From the NCBI RefSeq assembly GCF_000738775.1, contig NZ_JPOC01000040.1, positions 1-64,000 on the forward strand: a stretch of 64,000 nt of DNA, in the 5' to 3' direction. Positions 1 to 9,032 of the stretch are shown here, piece after piece. The DNA comes from Prescottella defluvii. Lineage in GTDB: Bacteria; Actinomycetota; Actinomycetes; Mycobacteriales; Mycobacteriaceae. The position numbers and the translations under genes were made by a program. Under the pieces are notes generated by a model, which worked only from the letters and a program-made list of their open reading frames with translations, was not told the origin of the DNA and ran no database searches. Position 1 is the first letter of the stretch. The number at the start of each line of letters is the position of its first letter.

Positions 1-1
1 G

Positions 2-112
2 GCCGCGGGGCGGGCCCTCCGGACGGCGATCCTGGCGATCGGCGTCCTCGACGTGCTCATGACGTTCGCGTTGTGGGGCCTGGTGCCCACGATCCCCGGA
101 ATGGGGGTCTGA
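2..112 (+). CDS. YrbE/MlaE-type permease of mce operon, C-terminal end (partial)
   Basis: The reading frame is open from the window edge to a TGA at 110-112 and encodes the last 36 residues of a hydrophobic protein, with a final membrane segment around ILAIGVLDVLMTFALWGLV. A hydrophobic C-terminus directly followed by mceA is what is expected of the second YrbE permease, which with its partner forms the membrane channel of an Mce lipid importer. mceA starts one base after this stop. The family call rests mainly on operon position, because the diagnostic part lies outside the window. Confidence 0.75.
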   Translation, partial: AAGRALRTAILAIGVLDVLMTFALWGLVPTIPGMGV

Positions 113-113
113 C

Positions 114-1304
114 GTGGACGTGTACAGCCGCCGCCGCACGACCTTCCTCGTACGCGGGGCGGTCGCGGTCCTGGTCGCGGTGGTGGCCGGCGCGGCCATG
201 GTGTTGCGCGGAACAGGCCAACTGCACCGGGACCCCGAGGTGGTGGTCGCGATCCCGGCGTCGGCGGGACTCGTCAACGGCGAAGCGCCCGTCCGCTACC
301 GCGGGGTCAATGTCGGCCGCATCTCCGGGATCGAGTCGGGCACCGAATCGTCGGTGGTGCGCCTGCAGATCGACGCAGCCGCCATCGGGGCGATTCCGGT
401 GACCGTCGCGGCGCGGGTAGTGCCTCGCACGTTCTTCGGGGACATCTACATACAACTCGTCGACGACACGGGGAAGGCAGCAACGGGAACGAGCCTGTCC
501 GACGGCGACGAACTGCGCATCGACACCGGACCCGATGCGGTGGCGCTGTACGGGGTCTACACCCGGCTCGTGGACGTCCTGGACCGGATGCAACCGCAGC
601 AGATGCAGGTGGCACTGTCGGCGCTGTCGCAGGCACTGGACGGTCGCGGCGAGACGCTGGGACGGATCGTCGACCGACTCGACGTCGCGTCGCGGGCGCT
701 CGGACCGGCCGTGCAGACCCTCCTCGCGGCGGCGCCCGAGTTCCGGACGGTGCTGCAGGCGTTGGACACCGCCACCCCTGACCTGGTCGCCACGCTGGCG
801 TCGGCGACGTCCGTGTCCAGGACTCTGGTCGACAACGCGGACTCGCTGTCCGAGACACTGGGAGCGGCCGCGAGTTTCACGCCCGTCCTGGCCGGGTTCC
901 TCGGCGAGCAGCGCGACCGGATCGTCACGGTGCTCGACTCGACCGGGGTGATCCTGGCGACCACCGCGGCGGATCCGTCCGGGCTGGTCGACACGCTGGA
1001 GGGCGCGCGGGCCTTCGGGGCGGCCGGTGGGCGGGTGTTCTCCACCGGGCACTTCGACATCGTCGCCGTGCCGACGTTCGCCGATCCACTGCCCTACACG
1101 GCCGCCGACTGTCCCGCCTACGGTGCCCTGTCGGGCGCGTGCGGGCCCGCCGACGTCGACGGCGGCGTCGACGAGCAGCAGGCGTTGCAGGTTCTGCAGG
1201 ACCGGTTGCTCGGCGAGACAGCGGATTCGGTTCCGGCGCCCAATCCGGTGTCGGCACTCATGCTGGGCCCGCTGGTGCGGGGAACCGAGGTGCAGATCCG
1301 ATGA
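114..1304 (+). CDS. mceA: Mce family protein MceA
   Basis: This 396-residue protein is the first of six consecutive MlaD/Mce-domain proteins. Mce proteins assemble into a hexameric tube that carries lipids or sterols across the envelope to the YrbE permease. One N-terminal membrane segment (about residues 12-32) is followed by the MlaD-like domain (about 38-115, with the typical VRYRGVNVGRISGI stretch) and a long helical region. The start is a GTG one base after the YrbE stop. The end overlaps the mceB start as ATGA. The operon cannot be assigned to a known mce class, such as the steroid-importing mce4, from the sequence alone. Confidence 0.93.
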   Translation: MDVYSRRRTTFLVRGAVAVLVAVVAGAAMVLRGTGQLHRDPEVVVAIPASAGLVNGEAPVRYRGVNVGRISGIESGTESSVVRLQIDAAAIGAIPVTVAARVVPRTFFGDIYIQLVDDTGKAATGTSLSDGDELRIDTGPDAVALYGVYTRLVDVLDRMQPQQMQVALSALSQALDGRGETLGRIVDRLDVASRALGPAVQTLLAAAPEFRTVLQALDTATPDLVATLASATSVSRTLVDNADSLSETLGAAASFTPVLAGFLGEQRDRIVTVLDSTGVILATTAADPSGLVDTLEGARAFGAAGGRVFSTGHFDIVAVPTFADPLPYTAADCPAYGALSGACGPADVDGGVDEQQALQVLQDRLLGETADSVPAPNPVSALMLGPLVRGTEVQIR

Positions 1305-2350
1305 AGGTGGCCTGGGTTCCACTCGTGAAGGTGATCGGCTTCTGCGCGGTCGGCGCCGTGTGCGCCTCGTTGGTCGCGAACACGTTGTCGGTTCCGGTGC
1401 GCGGCGCCACCGAGAGCTACACCGTCGAGTTCACCGACGTGGAGGGCTTGGGGGAGGGCAACCCCGTGACGATGTCCGGTGTGCGGGTCGGCCGCGTCGA
1501 CTCCATCGAGTTCGCTGATGCGGGCGGGGGCACCAGCAAGGCCGTCGTCGGGATCGAGGTGTCGTCGGACCATCCGTTGGACCGGAACGTCACCGCGGCG
1601 GTTCGTTACGGTGACATGCTCGGTGCGCGGTACCTCGCCCTGACCCCACCTCCGGGCGGCGCCATCGAGACGGCCGCGGCCGGCGGGCCCTCGGAGACGC
1701 TGGAACCAGGTGGCATCGTCCCTCTCTCGCGGACCAGTCCGCCGGTGGACCTCACCGCCCTCATGAACGGTTTCGCGCCGTTGTTCGACGCACTCGACCC
1801 CGACGAGGTCAACACGCTGACCCGCGGATTCGTGGAGACCTTCGACGGCAGCGGGTCGACGGTCGCGACGCTGCTCGACCGGATCGGGACGCTCACCACC
1901 GACCTCGCGAACCGTCGGGGAGTCTTCGAGGAACTGGTGGCGAACATGATCGCCTTGATGGGGTCGGTGGACGCACGGCAACCGCAGGTCGAGGAACTCG
2001 TCACCGGTCTGCGCGACCTGAGTACCTCGGTGGCCGGCAGCAACGACCGGCTTGCGGCGCTGCTGGACAATGGGAATCGGGCCGTGGCATCGCTCGCGGA
2101 CGCACTGTCGCAGTCGCAGGGTGCGTTCGGGAGTTCGATCACCGACCTGACGTCCGTCACCGACGCCTGGATCGCCGACACCGATGCATTCGAGCGGTTC
2201 GTCACGCAGATGCCCCAGTTCGCGGACGGGGTGAACCGGATCAGTGACTACGGCGGCTTCGTGAGCCTCTACCTGTGCAACTTCGTCCTGAAGGTCGGCG
2301 ACGTCGAGGCGAACATCTTCGGCACCACCCATTCGGAGGTGTGCCGATGA
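1301..2350 (+). CDS. mceB: Mce family protein MceB
   Basis: This 349-residue Mce-domain protein is the second subunit of the Mce tube. The ATG at 1301 lies inside the mceA stop (ATGA overlap), so translation is probably coupled. The order is an N-terminal membrane anchor (about residues 7-28), an MlaD-like domain with the motif NPVTMSGVRVGRVDSIEF, then a long alpha-helical tail that forms the tunnel wall in characterised Mce complexes. The start at 1301 is preferred over an upstream in-frame ATG at 1139, which would sit inside mceA. Confidence 0.92.
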   Translation: MKVAWVPLVKVIGFCAVGAVCASLVANTLSVPVRGATESYTVEFTDVEGLGEGNPVTMSGVRVGRVDSIEFADAGGGTSKAVVGIEVSSDHPLDRNVTAAVRYGDMLGARYLALTPPPGGAIETAAAGGPSETLEPGGIVPLSRTSPPVDLTALMNGFAPLFDALDPDEVNTLTRGFVETFDGSGSTVATLLDRIGTLTTDLANRRGVFEELVANMIALMGSVDARQPQVEELVTGLRDLSTSVAGSNDRLAALLDNGNRAVASLADALSQSQGAFGSSITDLTSVTDAWIADTDAFERFVTQMPQFADGVNRISDYGGFVSLYLCNFVLKVGDVEANIFGTTHSEVCR

Positions 2351-3417
2351 TGTTCCTGGTCCGGATCATCGACGTCGCCGTGGGAATGTGGCTGTTCGTC
2401 TTCCGCGGCGAACGCCGCCCGGGTGCGGCCGGTCCGCTGGCGTTGGGCACCGTCGGCATCGTGGTGCTGGTGGCGGGTCTGGCGGCGGCGATCGGCATCC
2501 CCAAGGTGTGGTACCTGGCCCGGACCAGCCCGTACACGGCCGAACTGGCCAACGCCGCCGGCCTGTCCGGTGGCGACCCGGTCTACGTCGCAGGCGTGCC
2601 CGCCGGCCGGGTCGAGGGCATCGATCTCGCGGGTGACCATGTGCGCGTGGACTTCCGGCTCGACGACGCGCAACCGCTCGGGAACCGGACCACCGCCACC
2701 GTGCGGTTGAAGACGGTGCTCGGCAAGCGTTATCTCGAGGTGGTGCCCGCCGGAATCGTCGACGAGAACGGGTCCGACGCTGCGGCGCCGAACGTCATCC
2801 CGCTTGCCCGGACCACCGTGCCGTACAGCCTCGACGACGTCAGCCGAGACGCCACCGATGCGGCGGCACGAATCGACTCGAAGTCGTTGGAGGCCATGAT
2901 GGCGACGCTGTCCGATGTGATGCCGGACGATCCGGAGCAACTCGGGAAGGCACTCGCGGGCATCAGCGGAGCATCGGTGGCGGTGTCGCAGAACGCCGAG
3001 CAGATCGACCAGCTACTGGCGATGTCGCGATCGTTGTCGGATCTGGCGGTCCGGCAGAGCGATTCGCTGACCACGACGGTGGCGAACGCGCAGACCATCG
3101 TCCGCACGCTCGCGGTACGCAAGGAAGTGCTCACCCGGTTGGTCGAGAACCTCCGCTCCGTCCTGGCGACCCTGGCGACCACCTATGCCGAACACGAGGA
3201 GGAGTTCGGGCAGATGACCACGAACCTGGTCGAGGTGACCGAGACGTTGCAGCGCAACGCCGATCACGTCGACCAGATCCTGAACCGGCTGCCGAGGGCA
3301 CTGCGCGCAGCCACCGACGCGACGGGCAACGGATCGTGGACCGACGTGACCGCCCCCGCGGCCGTGGTCCCCGACAACATGCTGTGCATGCTCGGCGTGA
3401 TGCAGGGGTGCCGATGA
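2347..3417 (+). CDS. mceC: Mce family protein MceC
   Basis: This 356-residue third Mce subunit starts at the ATG at 2347, which overlaps the end of mceB. A second ATG directly follows, so the first residue could be shifted by one. A hydrophobic segment covers about residues 25-47, the MlaD-like domain follows (GDPVYVAGVPAGRVEGI), and a heptad-rich helical tail runs to the C-terminus. The last residues contain two cysteines (MLCMLGVMQGC). The upstream and downstream overlaps place it in one transcript with mceB and mceD. Confidence 0.92.
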   Translation: MMFLVRIIDVAVGMWLFVFRGERRPGAAGPLALGTVGIVVLVAGLAAAIGIPKVWYLARTSPYTAELANAAGLSGGDPVYVAGVPAGRVEGIDLAGDHVRVDFRLDDAQPLGNRTTATVRLKTVLGKRYLEVVPAGIVDENGSDAAAPNVIPLARTTVPYSLDDVSRDATDAAARIDSKSLEAMMATLSDVMPDDPEQLGKALAGISGASVAVSQNAEQIDQLLAMSRSLSDLAVRQSDSLTTTVANAQTIVRTLAVRKEVLTRLVENLRSVLATLATTYAEHEEEFGQMTTNLVEVTETLQRNADHVDQILNRLPRALRAATDATGNGSWTDVTAPAAVVPDNMLCMLGVMQGCR

Positions 3418-4541
3418 GCACCCCGACGAGCACCCCGACCAGCCGCCGGACCACCGTCCGCACCGTGCTCGCGCTGGTCCTGGTGATCGCCGTCGCGGCC
3501 GGCGCCTGGTTCGTGTTCGCGGGGACCGATCGCGCGAAGACCGTGTACGTCGACTTCGCGTACGTGAACGGTCTCTACCCGGGCAGCAACGTCACCGTGC
3601 TCGGGGTGCCCGTCGGCACGGTCACCGCCGTCGAACCGCGAGGAACCCACGTCCGGGTGTCGGCGTCGGTGCCCGACACGGTGGACCTACCGGCGGATGC
3701 CCACGCGTACGTGCTGAACCCGTCGGTGATCAGTGATCGGCACCTCGAGTTCGGCCCGGCCTATCGGGGCGGTCCGACACTCGAGGACGGCGCCGAGATC
3801 CCGCTCGAGCGCAGCCACGCACCCATCGACTTCGACGGTCTGATGGGCAGCCTCAGCACGCTCACCGACGCGCTGGGACCGGACGGCGGTGACGCGGGCG
3901 ACCTGCTGACCCGGGCCGCCGCCGGTCTCGGCGGTCGCGGAGACGACGTCAACCGCGCGATCCGGAACCTAGGCGCCGCAACGGGTATCGTGGGTGCGCG
4001 CAGCGAGGACATCGGTGCCGTGGTCGAGAACCTGAACACGCTCGTGGTCCAACTCGACGCGCGGCAGGTGAGCCTCGACGCGCTGGTCTCCGACCTCGCC
4101 GCACTCGGTGACGAGTGGGCGGCCGAGGACCTCGACATCTCCCGGCCGCTGCAGGATCTGGCGACGGTGTTCGATCAGATCGACCGCTTCACCGCCGACC
4201 ACGGCGACGACGTGGGGGCGATCTCGCAGAACATGACGGTCCTCGGTGACGTGCTCGCCGCGAATCGGCCGGGTCTGGCCGAGTTCATGGACCTGGTGCC
4301 GCTGCTCATGCAGAACCTGTCGAAGACCGTCGGCCCCGACGACCGCGGCCGGATCCGGCTCAACATCTCCACTGCCCTCACCCAGTTCGCCGTGGCGCAG
4401 CCCCTGTGCGAGCAGTATCCGATGCCGCTGTGCACGGGTGCCGGATTCACCAATCCGATCTCCTTCCCGGTCAGCGCGTCCGACCCGCTGGGGTTGGCGA
4501 CGCTCCTCTCGGGCGGGATCGCGCCGATAGGAGGGAACTGA
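3414..4541 (+). CDS. mceD: Mce family protein MceD
   Basis: This 375-residue fourth Mce subunit starts at the ATG at 3414 in a four-base overlap with mceC. The N-terminus is Ser/Thr/Pro-rich and followed by a membrane segment (about residues 16-37) and the MlaD-like domain (GSNVTVLGVPVGTVTAVEP). The C-terminal part contains CEQYPMPLC, a short cysteine loop. The stop overlaps the first base of mceE (TGATG). It is expected to sit in the cell envelope with its N-terminus in the membrane. Confidence 0.92.
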   Translation: MSTPTSTPTSRRTTVRTVLALVLVIAVAAGAWFVFAGTDRAKTVYVDFAYVNGLYPGSNVTVLGVPVGTVTAVEPRGTHVRVSASVPDTVDLPADAHAYVLNPSVISDRHLEFGPAYRGGPTLEDGAEIPLERSHAPIDFDGLMGSLSTLTDALGPDGGDAGDLLTRAAAGLGGRGDDVNRAIRNLGAATGIVGARSEDIGAVVENLNTLVVQLDARQVSLDALVSDLAALGDEWAAEDLDISRPLQDLATVFDQIDRFTADHGDDVGAISQNMTVLGDVLAANRPGLAEFMDLVPLLMQNLSKTVGPDDRGRIRLNISTALTQFAVAQPLCEQYPMPLCTGAGFTNPISFPVSASDPLGLATLLSGGIAPIGGN

Positions 4542-5578
4542 TGCGGCGCAGGGGGATCCCGGCACTCACCCTCGCCGGAGTGCTGATCACCACCGGTTGC
4601 GGCGCCGGGATCCAGGACCTGCCGCTGGGCCGGTCCGTGCCCGGCGACAACTACTCGGTGAGTGTCCAGCTCGCCCACGCCGACGGACTGCTCCTCGGTG
4701 CCGACGTCCGCCACGGCCAGCGGGTGATCGGCCGCGTCGCGCAGCTGTCGCCGGACCCCGTCGGAGCGGTCGCGGAACTGAGCCTGACGTCGTCGGTCGA
4801 ACTCCCCGGCAACATCGAGGTGGCGGTGGAACTTCCGTCCGCGCTGGGCAGCCCGTTCATCCGGCTCCGGGCACCCCAGCAGCCGTCCGAGGCGACCCTG
4901 TCGGACGGTGACGTGATCGCTTTGTCCCGCACCGAGATCGGGCCGCAGATCGAGAGCGTCCTCGCCACCCTGGGCGCCGTCCTCACCGGCAGCGGGTTCG
5001 AACAGTTGCAGACCGTGATCGGTGAACTGAACACCGCCTTCGACGGACGATCCCCGCAGGTCCGGAACCTGCTCGACACGATCACCGCCCTGACCGGGAC
5101 GGCGACGCAGCACCAACAGGACTTCGCCGCCGCGACCGACCTCGCCGCGAACATCTCGCGCCGGCTGGTGGCGCAGCAGGACGTTCTCGACGGATTCCTC
5201 GACATCGCGCCCGAGACGGTCAGCATCCTGGCGGGACAACGGGATCGCATTGCGGTCCTGCTCGATTCCGGCGCGCGCCTGGCCGAGCACGTGGACTTCG
5301 TGACCTCCCGTTCGTCCACGGGTCTGGACGACGTGATCGGCGACGCGGCGACCGTGGTGGCGGCGTTGCGCTCGTACAATTCCCGCATCGGCGAGACGCT
5401 CGCGAACATGAACAGTTTCCTGACGAATTTCGATCGGGCCGCCAAGGGCGACTACCTCATGTTCGACGGAACCCTCGACATCCCGGCGGGCATCGAGAAC
5501 CTGTTGACCGGGGGGACGGCCGCACTGCCGCCGGAAGCGGCGACGCTGCAGTCACTGCTGTCGGGAGGGACCGGATGA
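4541..5578 (+). CDS. mceE: Mce family lipoprotein MceE
   Basis: This 345-residue fifth subunit is the lipoprotein member usually found at this place in mce operons. A signal sequence ends in a lipobox-like TTGC, with the lipidated cysteine at residue 20; the -3 position is Thr rather than the usual Leu. An MlaD-like domain follows (about residues 33-110). The start ATG at 4541 has a good ribosome binding site (AGGAGG about 5 bases upstream) and shares a base with the mceD stop. The lipid anchor probably holds this subunit to the outer face of the cytoplasmic membrane. Confidence 0.92.
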   Translation: MRRRGIPALTLAGVLITTGCGAGIQDLPLGRSVPGDNYSVSVQLAHADGLLLGADVRHGQRVIGRVAQLSPDPVGAVAELSLTSSVELPGNIEVAVELPSALGSPFIRLRAPQQPSEATLSDGDVIALSRTEIGPQIESVLATLGAVLTGSGFEQLQTVIGELNTAFDGRSPQVRNLLDTITALTGTATQHQQDFAAATDLAANISRRLVAQQDVLDGFLDIAPETVSILAGQRDRIAVLLDSGARLAEHVDFVTSRSSTGLDDVIGDAATVVAALRSYNSRIGETLANMNSFLTNFDRAAKGDYLMFDGTLDIPAGIENLLTGGTAALPPEAATLQSLLSGGTG

Positions 5579-6795
5579 GGCGCGTCGTGCTGGTCCAACT
5601 GATCCTGTTCGCCCTCACCGCCGCGGTCGTCGTGCCGTTCGGCATCGCGTATGTGGCCGGCCCGCGCGCCTTCGGCGATCCGGTTCGACTGCACGCGAAC
5701 ATGTCCGACGCGCTCGGACTCACCGCGGGAACGAGCGTCACCTACCGCGGTGTGCAGATCGGCAGAGTTGCCTCGGTCGGGCTGGACGCCGAACTCGGCG
5801 GTGCGCGTGTGGAGTTCGACCTCGATCCCGGAACCCGGATCCCGCGGGACAGCATCGCGAAGGTCGGCATGGGGACCGTCGCCGGCATCCAGAACGTCGA
5901 CATCTTCCCGAACACCGATGCCGGGCCGTATCTCGAGGACGGCGACACCCTCGCCGCGCCGCAGGACCTGCAGCCCGTCCAGATGGATCAACTGATGGGT
6001 GATGCCGCGAGGCTCCTCGGCAGCATCGACCCCGAAGCCGTCCGCACACTCGGCACCGAGTTGGGTGCCTCCTTGGACGGGCTGGGACCGAGCCTGACCG
6101 GACTGATCGACGACGGCGATCGGCTCACCGCGCTGATCGAGCGGCAGGCACCCGAACTGCGTTCACTGCTCACCCGCACCGCGAGCCTGATGGGGACGAT
6201 GGCCGGGGACTCGGACGCCTTCGTCCGCGGTATGGGTGCGGCCCGCACCTTCACCGGACAGCTCGACACGAACCGGCCGGTCCTGGTGTATCTGGTCGAC
6301 CGTTCGCCCGAGGCACTCACCCGCACCCGGGAGCTGTTCGACCGCTACCACGGAACGTTCGGCGACCTGCTCGCGAATCTCGCGACCACCACCCCGGTCA
6401 TCTCCGACCGGCGGGACGCCTTGGCCGCGGGACTCGACGAGATCCCCCACGGGCTCGGCAAGCTCGAATCGATCGTCAAGGGGGATCGGGCGGAGTTCGC
6501 GCTCGTCGCGACCCAGGGGCCCGTCTGCAACTACGACACGACCCGGCGTGCCGTCGGCGATCTGACGCCCACCACCCCGAACCTCACGCTGTACTGCCCG
6601 CCCGGCCCCGATATCGCGCAGCGCGGGTCACGGACGGCCCCGCGCCCCGACGACCTGGGGTTGCAGAACGCGACCACCCCCGGCACGGCCATCGGTCCGC
6701 CGATGGTGCCGGACCCGATCCTCGTCCCCACCGGGGTCGAGGCGCTCGACCAATGGAATCGACTGCTGGAGGAACTCGGTGACGGCGAACGATGA
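5575..6795 (+). CDS. mceF: Mce family protein MceF
   Basis: This 406-residue sixth Mce subunit completes the A-F set. A membrane segment at about residues 4-25 precedes the MlaD-like domain (GTSVTYRGVQIGRVASVGL). The tail has two cysteines (GPVCNYD and LYCPPGP) and a Pro-rich C-terminus, as is usual for MceF proteins. The ATG at 5575 overlaps the mceE stop. The end overlaps the next gene by 17 bases, so the Mce-associated protein is probably translated from the same message. Confidence 0.92.
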   Translation: MRRVVLVQLILFALTAAVVVPFGIAYVAGPRAFGDPVRLHANMSDALGLTAGTSVTYRGVQIGRVASVGLDAELGGARVEFDLDPGTRIPRDSIAKVGMGTVAGIQNVDIFPNTDAGPYLEDGDTLAAPQDLQPVQMDQLMGDAARLLGSIDPEAVRTLGTELGASLDGLGPSLTGLIDDGDRLTALIERQAPELRSLLTRTASLMGTMAGDSDAFVRGMGAARTFTGQLDTNRPVLVYLVDRSPEALTRTRELFDRYHGTFGDLLANLATTTPVISDRRDALAAGLDEIPHGLGKLESIVKGDRAEFALVATQGPVCNYDTTRRAVGDLTPTTPNLTLYCPPGPDIAQRGSRTAPRPDDLGLQNATTPGTAIGPPMVPDPILVPTGVEALDQWNRLLEELGDGER

Positions 6796-7300
6796 GTCGG
6801 ACAACGGCAACGACACCGCGACCGACCGGCGCCGGCTCGCGATCGTGCCGGTCGCCATCCTGGCGGTACTGGCCGTCGTCCTCGGAGCCGTGGCGGGCTG
6901 GCAATGGCGGGAGCAGCGTCAGCACGATTCGATGCGCGCCGAGGCGGTCGACACCACCCGCAACTACGTGCAGACGATGGCGTCGTTCGACTATCAGAAC
7001 CTGGACGCGAACCGCGACAAGATCGCGGGGATGTCCACGACTGCGTTCGCCGGCAAGTACAACGAGATGCTCGACGCGTTGCGGACACTCGTCACCGACG
7101 GTCAGGGGCAGGCGACGGCCACCGCCGTGAACATCGGCGTCCAGAGCCTCGACGAGTCGAGCGCCGTGATGCTGGCCTTCGTCGACCAGGAGGCGAAGAA
7201 TGTGATTGCCCCCGAGGGCAAGTCGCAGCAGTACCGGATGGTGGTGACGCTCGAGCGGGACGGCGACCACTGGGTCGTCGACAGCGTCGAGACCAAGTAG
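6779..7300 (+). CDS. Mce-associated membrane protein
   Basis: This 173-residue protein has a short acidic cytoplasmic N-terminus, one membrane segment (about residues 23-43) and a roughly 130-residue extracytoplasmic domain with the NTF2-like look of Mce-associated (mas) proteins (WREQRQHDSMRAEAVDTT near the membrane). Such proteins stabilise or accompany the Mce transporter. The start is a GTG at 6779 inside the end of mceF; no ATG is available nearby. I assign it from its position and architecture rather than from a catalytic motif. Confidence 0.82.
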   Translation: MTANDESDNGNDTATDRRRLAIVPVAILAVLAVVLGAVAGWQWREQRQHDSMRAEAVDTTRNYVQTMASFDYQNLDANRDKIAGMSTTAFAGKYNEMLDALRTLVTDGQGQATATAVNIGVQSLDESSAVMLAFVDQEAKNVIAPEGKSQQYRMVVTLERDGDHWVVDSVETK

Positions 7301-7338
7301 CGGCCGGACCGAGTAGCGACGGGAAGCAGAGGGATCTC

Positions 7339-8241
7339 ATGCCGATCAACTACCTCGATCTCGCGGGTGCCGAACCGCGACTGACGAACGAGCGCACCCG
7401 GATCCGTATCGCGACGGCACCGCGGCGGCGTGGCCGTCCTGCTCGGATCTCCGACGCACTCGACTTCTGGTCGTTCGCCGGCGGTGCCGCGAACGTGGTG
7501 ATGCAGTTGTCGTGGCCGGAGGTGGGGCACGGTGTCGCGGAGAGCAAAGTCGAGTCCGGCAGCCTGGTCAAACATCCGTGGAAGCGTGCCCGCACCACGT
7601 TCACGTACCTGTCGGTCGCGATCCTCGGCGCCGACGACGAGCGCCGCGCCTATCGGGAGGCGGTGAACGGCGCGCACCGTCAGGTGCGATCCGACGAGAA
7701 CAGTCCACTGCCCTACAACGCTTTTCATCGGGAATTGCAGTTGTGGGTGGCGGCCTGCCTGTTCATCGGATTCGAGGACACCCATCAGTTGCTGCACGGC
7801 AGGATGACCCCGGAGCAGGCCGAGGAGTTCTACCGTTCGTCGTCGACGCTCGGCACCACGCTGCAGGTCACCGAGGACATGTGGCCGGCCACGCGCGCCG
7901 AGTTCGACCGGTACTGGAACATCGCGTGCGTGCGGGTCGCGTTCGACGACACCGTCCGCGCCTACCTCCGCGCTCTGATCGAACTACGGATGGTGTCGTG
8001 GCCCCTGCGCCTGGTGTTCGGCAACCTGCTGAAGTTCCTCACCACCGGCTTCCTCGCACCGCTGTTCCGGGAACAACTCGGTCTGGCATGGACCGAGGAC
8101 GATCGGCGCCGGTTCGAGCACCTGTTCATCTTCGTCGCGTTCGTGAATCGCTTCGTTCCCCGCTTCATCCGACACCTGCCGAGCAGGGTGCTGATGCGCG
8201 ATCTGCAGCGGCGGATCCGCAGCGGGAGGAAGTTGGTGTAG
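7339..8241 (+). CDS. MpaB/DUF2236-type oxygenase
   Basis: This 300-residue protein matches the oxygenase family (DUF2236) that includes MpaB of mycophenolic acid synthesis and the rubber-cleaving latex clearing protein, which are heme-dependent. Visible family features are DFWSFAGGAANVVMQLSWPEVGHGVAES near the N-terminus, a conserved region around PYNAFHRELQLWVAACLF, and a C-terminal basic tail. The ATG at 7339 is 36 bases after the Mce-associated gene and follows an AGAGGGAT-like ribosome binding site. Its placement behind mce suggests it acts on the imported lipid, but substrate and cofactor are not evident from the sequence. Confidence 0.8.
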   Translation: MPINYLDLAGAEPRLTNERTRIRIATAPRRRGRPARISDALDFWSFAGGAANVVMQLSWPEVGHGVAESKVESGSLVKHPWKRARTTFTYLSVAILGADDERRAYREAVNGAHRQVRSDENSPLPYNAFHRELQLWVAACLFIGFEDTHQLLHGRMTPEQAEEFYRSSSTLGTTLQVTEDMWPATRAEFDRYWNIACVRVAFDDTVRAYLRALIELRMVSWPLRLVFGNLLKFLTTGFLAPLFREQLGLAWTEDDRRRFEHLFIFVAFVNRFVPRFIRHLPSRVLMRDLQRRIRSGRKLV

Positions 8242-8357
8242 GCGCCGATCATCCCGGTTGCTCGCGTTCCGGTGTTTCGTGATGCGCGAAGGCCATTCGT
8301 CCGGTTTGATGCATGACACACGGTGTGCTGCACCCCGGATGGAACAGAGGTGGTCGC

Positions 8358-9032
8358 TTGACCGAGAGACTGGCACCGGCGAGAAGCGCCGATTCCGCCG
8401 TCGACTGTTTCGAGCCCGACGATCGATGGGTTCCCGTCGACCGTCGATGGCTGGGCCTCGACCGCCGCACGATCCTGCCGACCCTCGTGGTTCTGGCTTT
8501 CGTGCTCGTCATGAGCGTGATCCTGCCCGCGATCGACGGCGCGACTCCGTACGACGACACGGTCGCCGCCGGGGACGTCATGGAGATCGAGGGCGGCGTG
8601 ACCTTCGTTCCCGCCGTGGACTGGGGCATCACATCCGGCGTGCGGGCCGGCGATGCGCCGACATCCGGGTCGTATCCGCCGTCGGCGACGGTCGTGGACG
8701 GAGACGTCTCCTTCTCGGTGCGCAGCGCCCCCTTCTCCGGGGACGCGACAGGGCTGCTCGACCAGATCAAGCAGACGAGCGAGGCGCTCAACGGCGACAA
8801 CGGATTCCGGGTCACCGGTACACCGGTCGACATCACCACCGCGGACGGCAGTCGCGGTGTGCTGGCGAGATACTCGGGGACCGCATCGGAAGGCGTGATC
8901 GCGGCGTTCGTGTTCGACGGCATCGGCGTCGAGGCGGTGGCCACGGGGCCCGCCGAGATCGCCGACGACTCGTCGTCGGACATCGGCGCCATGATCGCCA
9001 GCATCAGCCACAGCATGGGGGAGGGCGCATGA
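8358..9032 (+). CDS. Single-pass membrane protein, unknown function, coupled to PrsW-like gene
   Basis: This protein of about 224 residues is unrecognised. It has a roughly 35-residue cytoplasmic N-terminus, one membrane segment (RRTILPTLVVLAFVLVMSV) and a large extracytoplasmic domain of about 165 residues without cysteines. The TTG at 8358 is preferred because AGAGG lies seven bases upstream; an in-frame ATG at 8313 would add 15 residues but has no clear ribosome binding site. The stop overlaps the start of the PrsW-like protease gene (ATGA), so the two are probably co-expressed. Topology and context make it a possible substrate or regulator of that protease. Confidence 0.72.
   Translation: MTERLAPARSADSAVDCFEPDDRWVPVDRRWLGLDRRTILPTLVVLAFVLVMSVILPAIDGATPYDDTVAAGDVMEIEGGVTFVPAVDWGITSGVRAGDAPTSGSYPPSATVVDGDVSFSVRSAPFSGDATGLLDQIKQTSEALNGDNGFRVTGTPVDITTADGSRGVLARYSGTASEGVIAAFVFDGIGVEAVATGPAEIADDSSSDIGAMIASISHSMGEGA

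Noticed and set aside
1118-2332. Long minus-strand open frame of about 400 codons over mceA/mceB
   Set aside because: It is a mirror of the mce genes in GC-rich DNA, rich in Arg, His and Gln without any domain, while the plus strand encodes clear Mce proteins with coupled starts.
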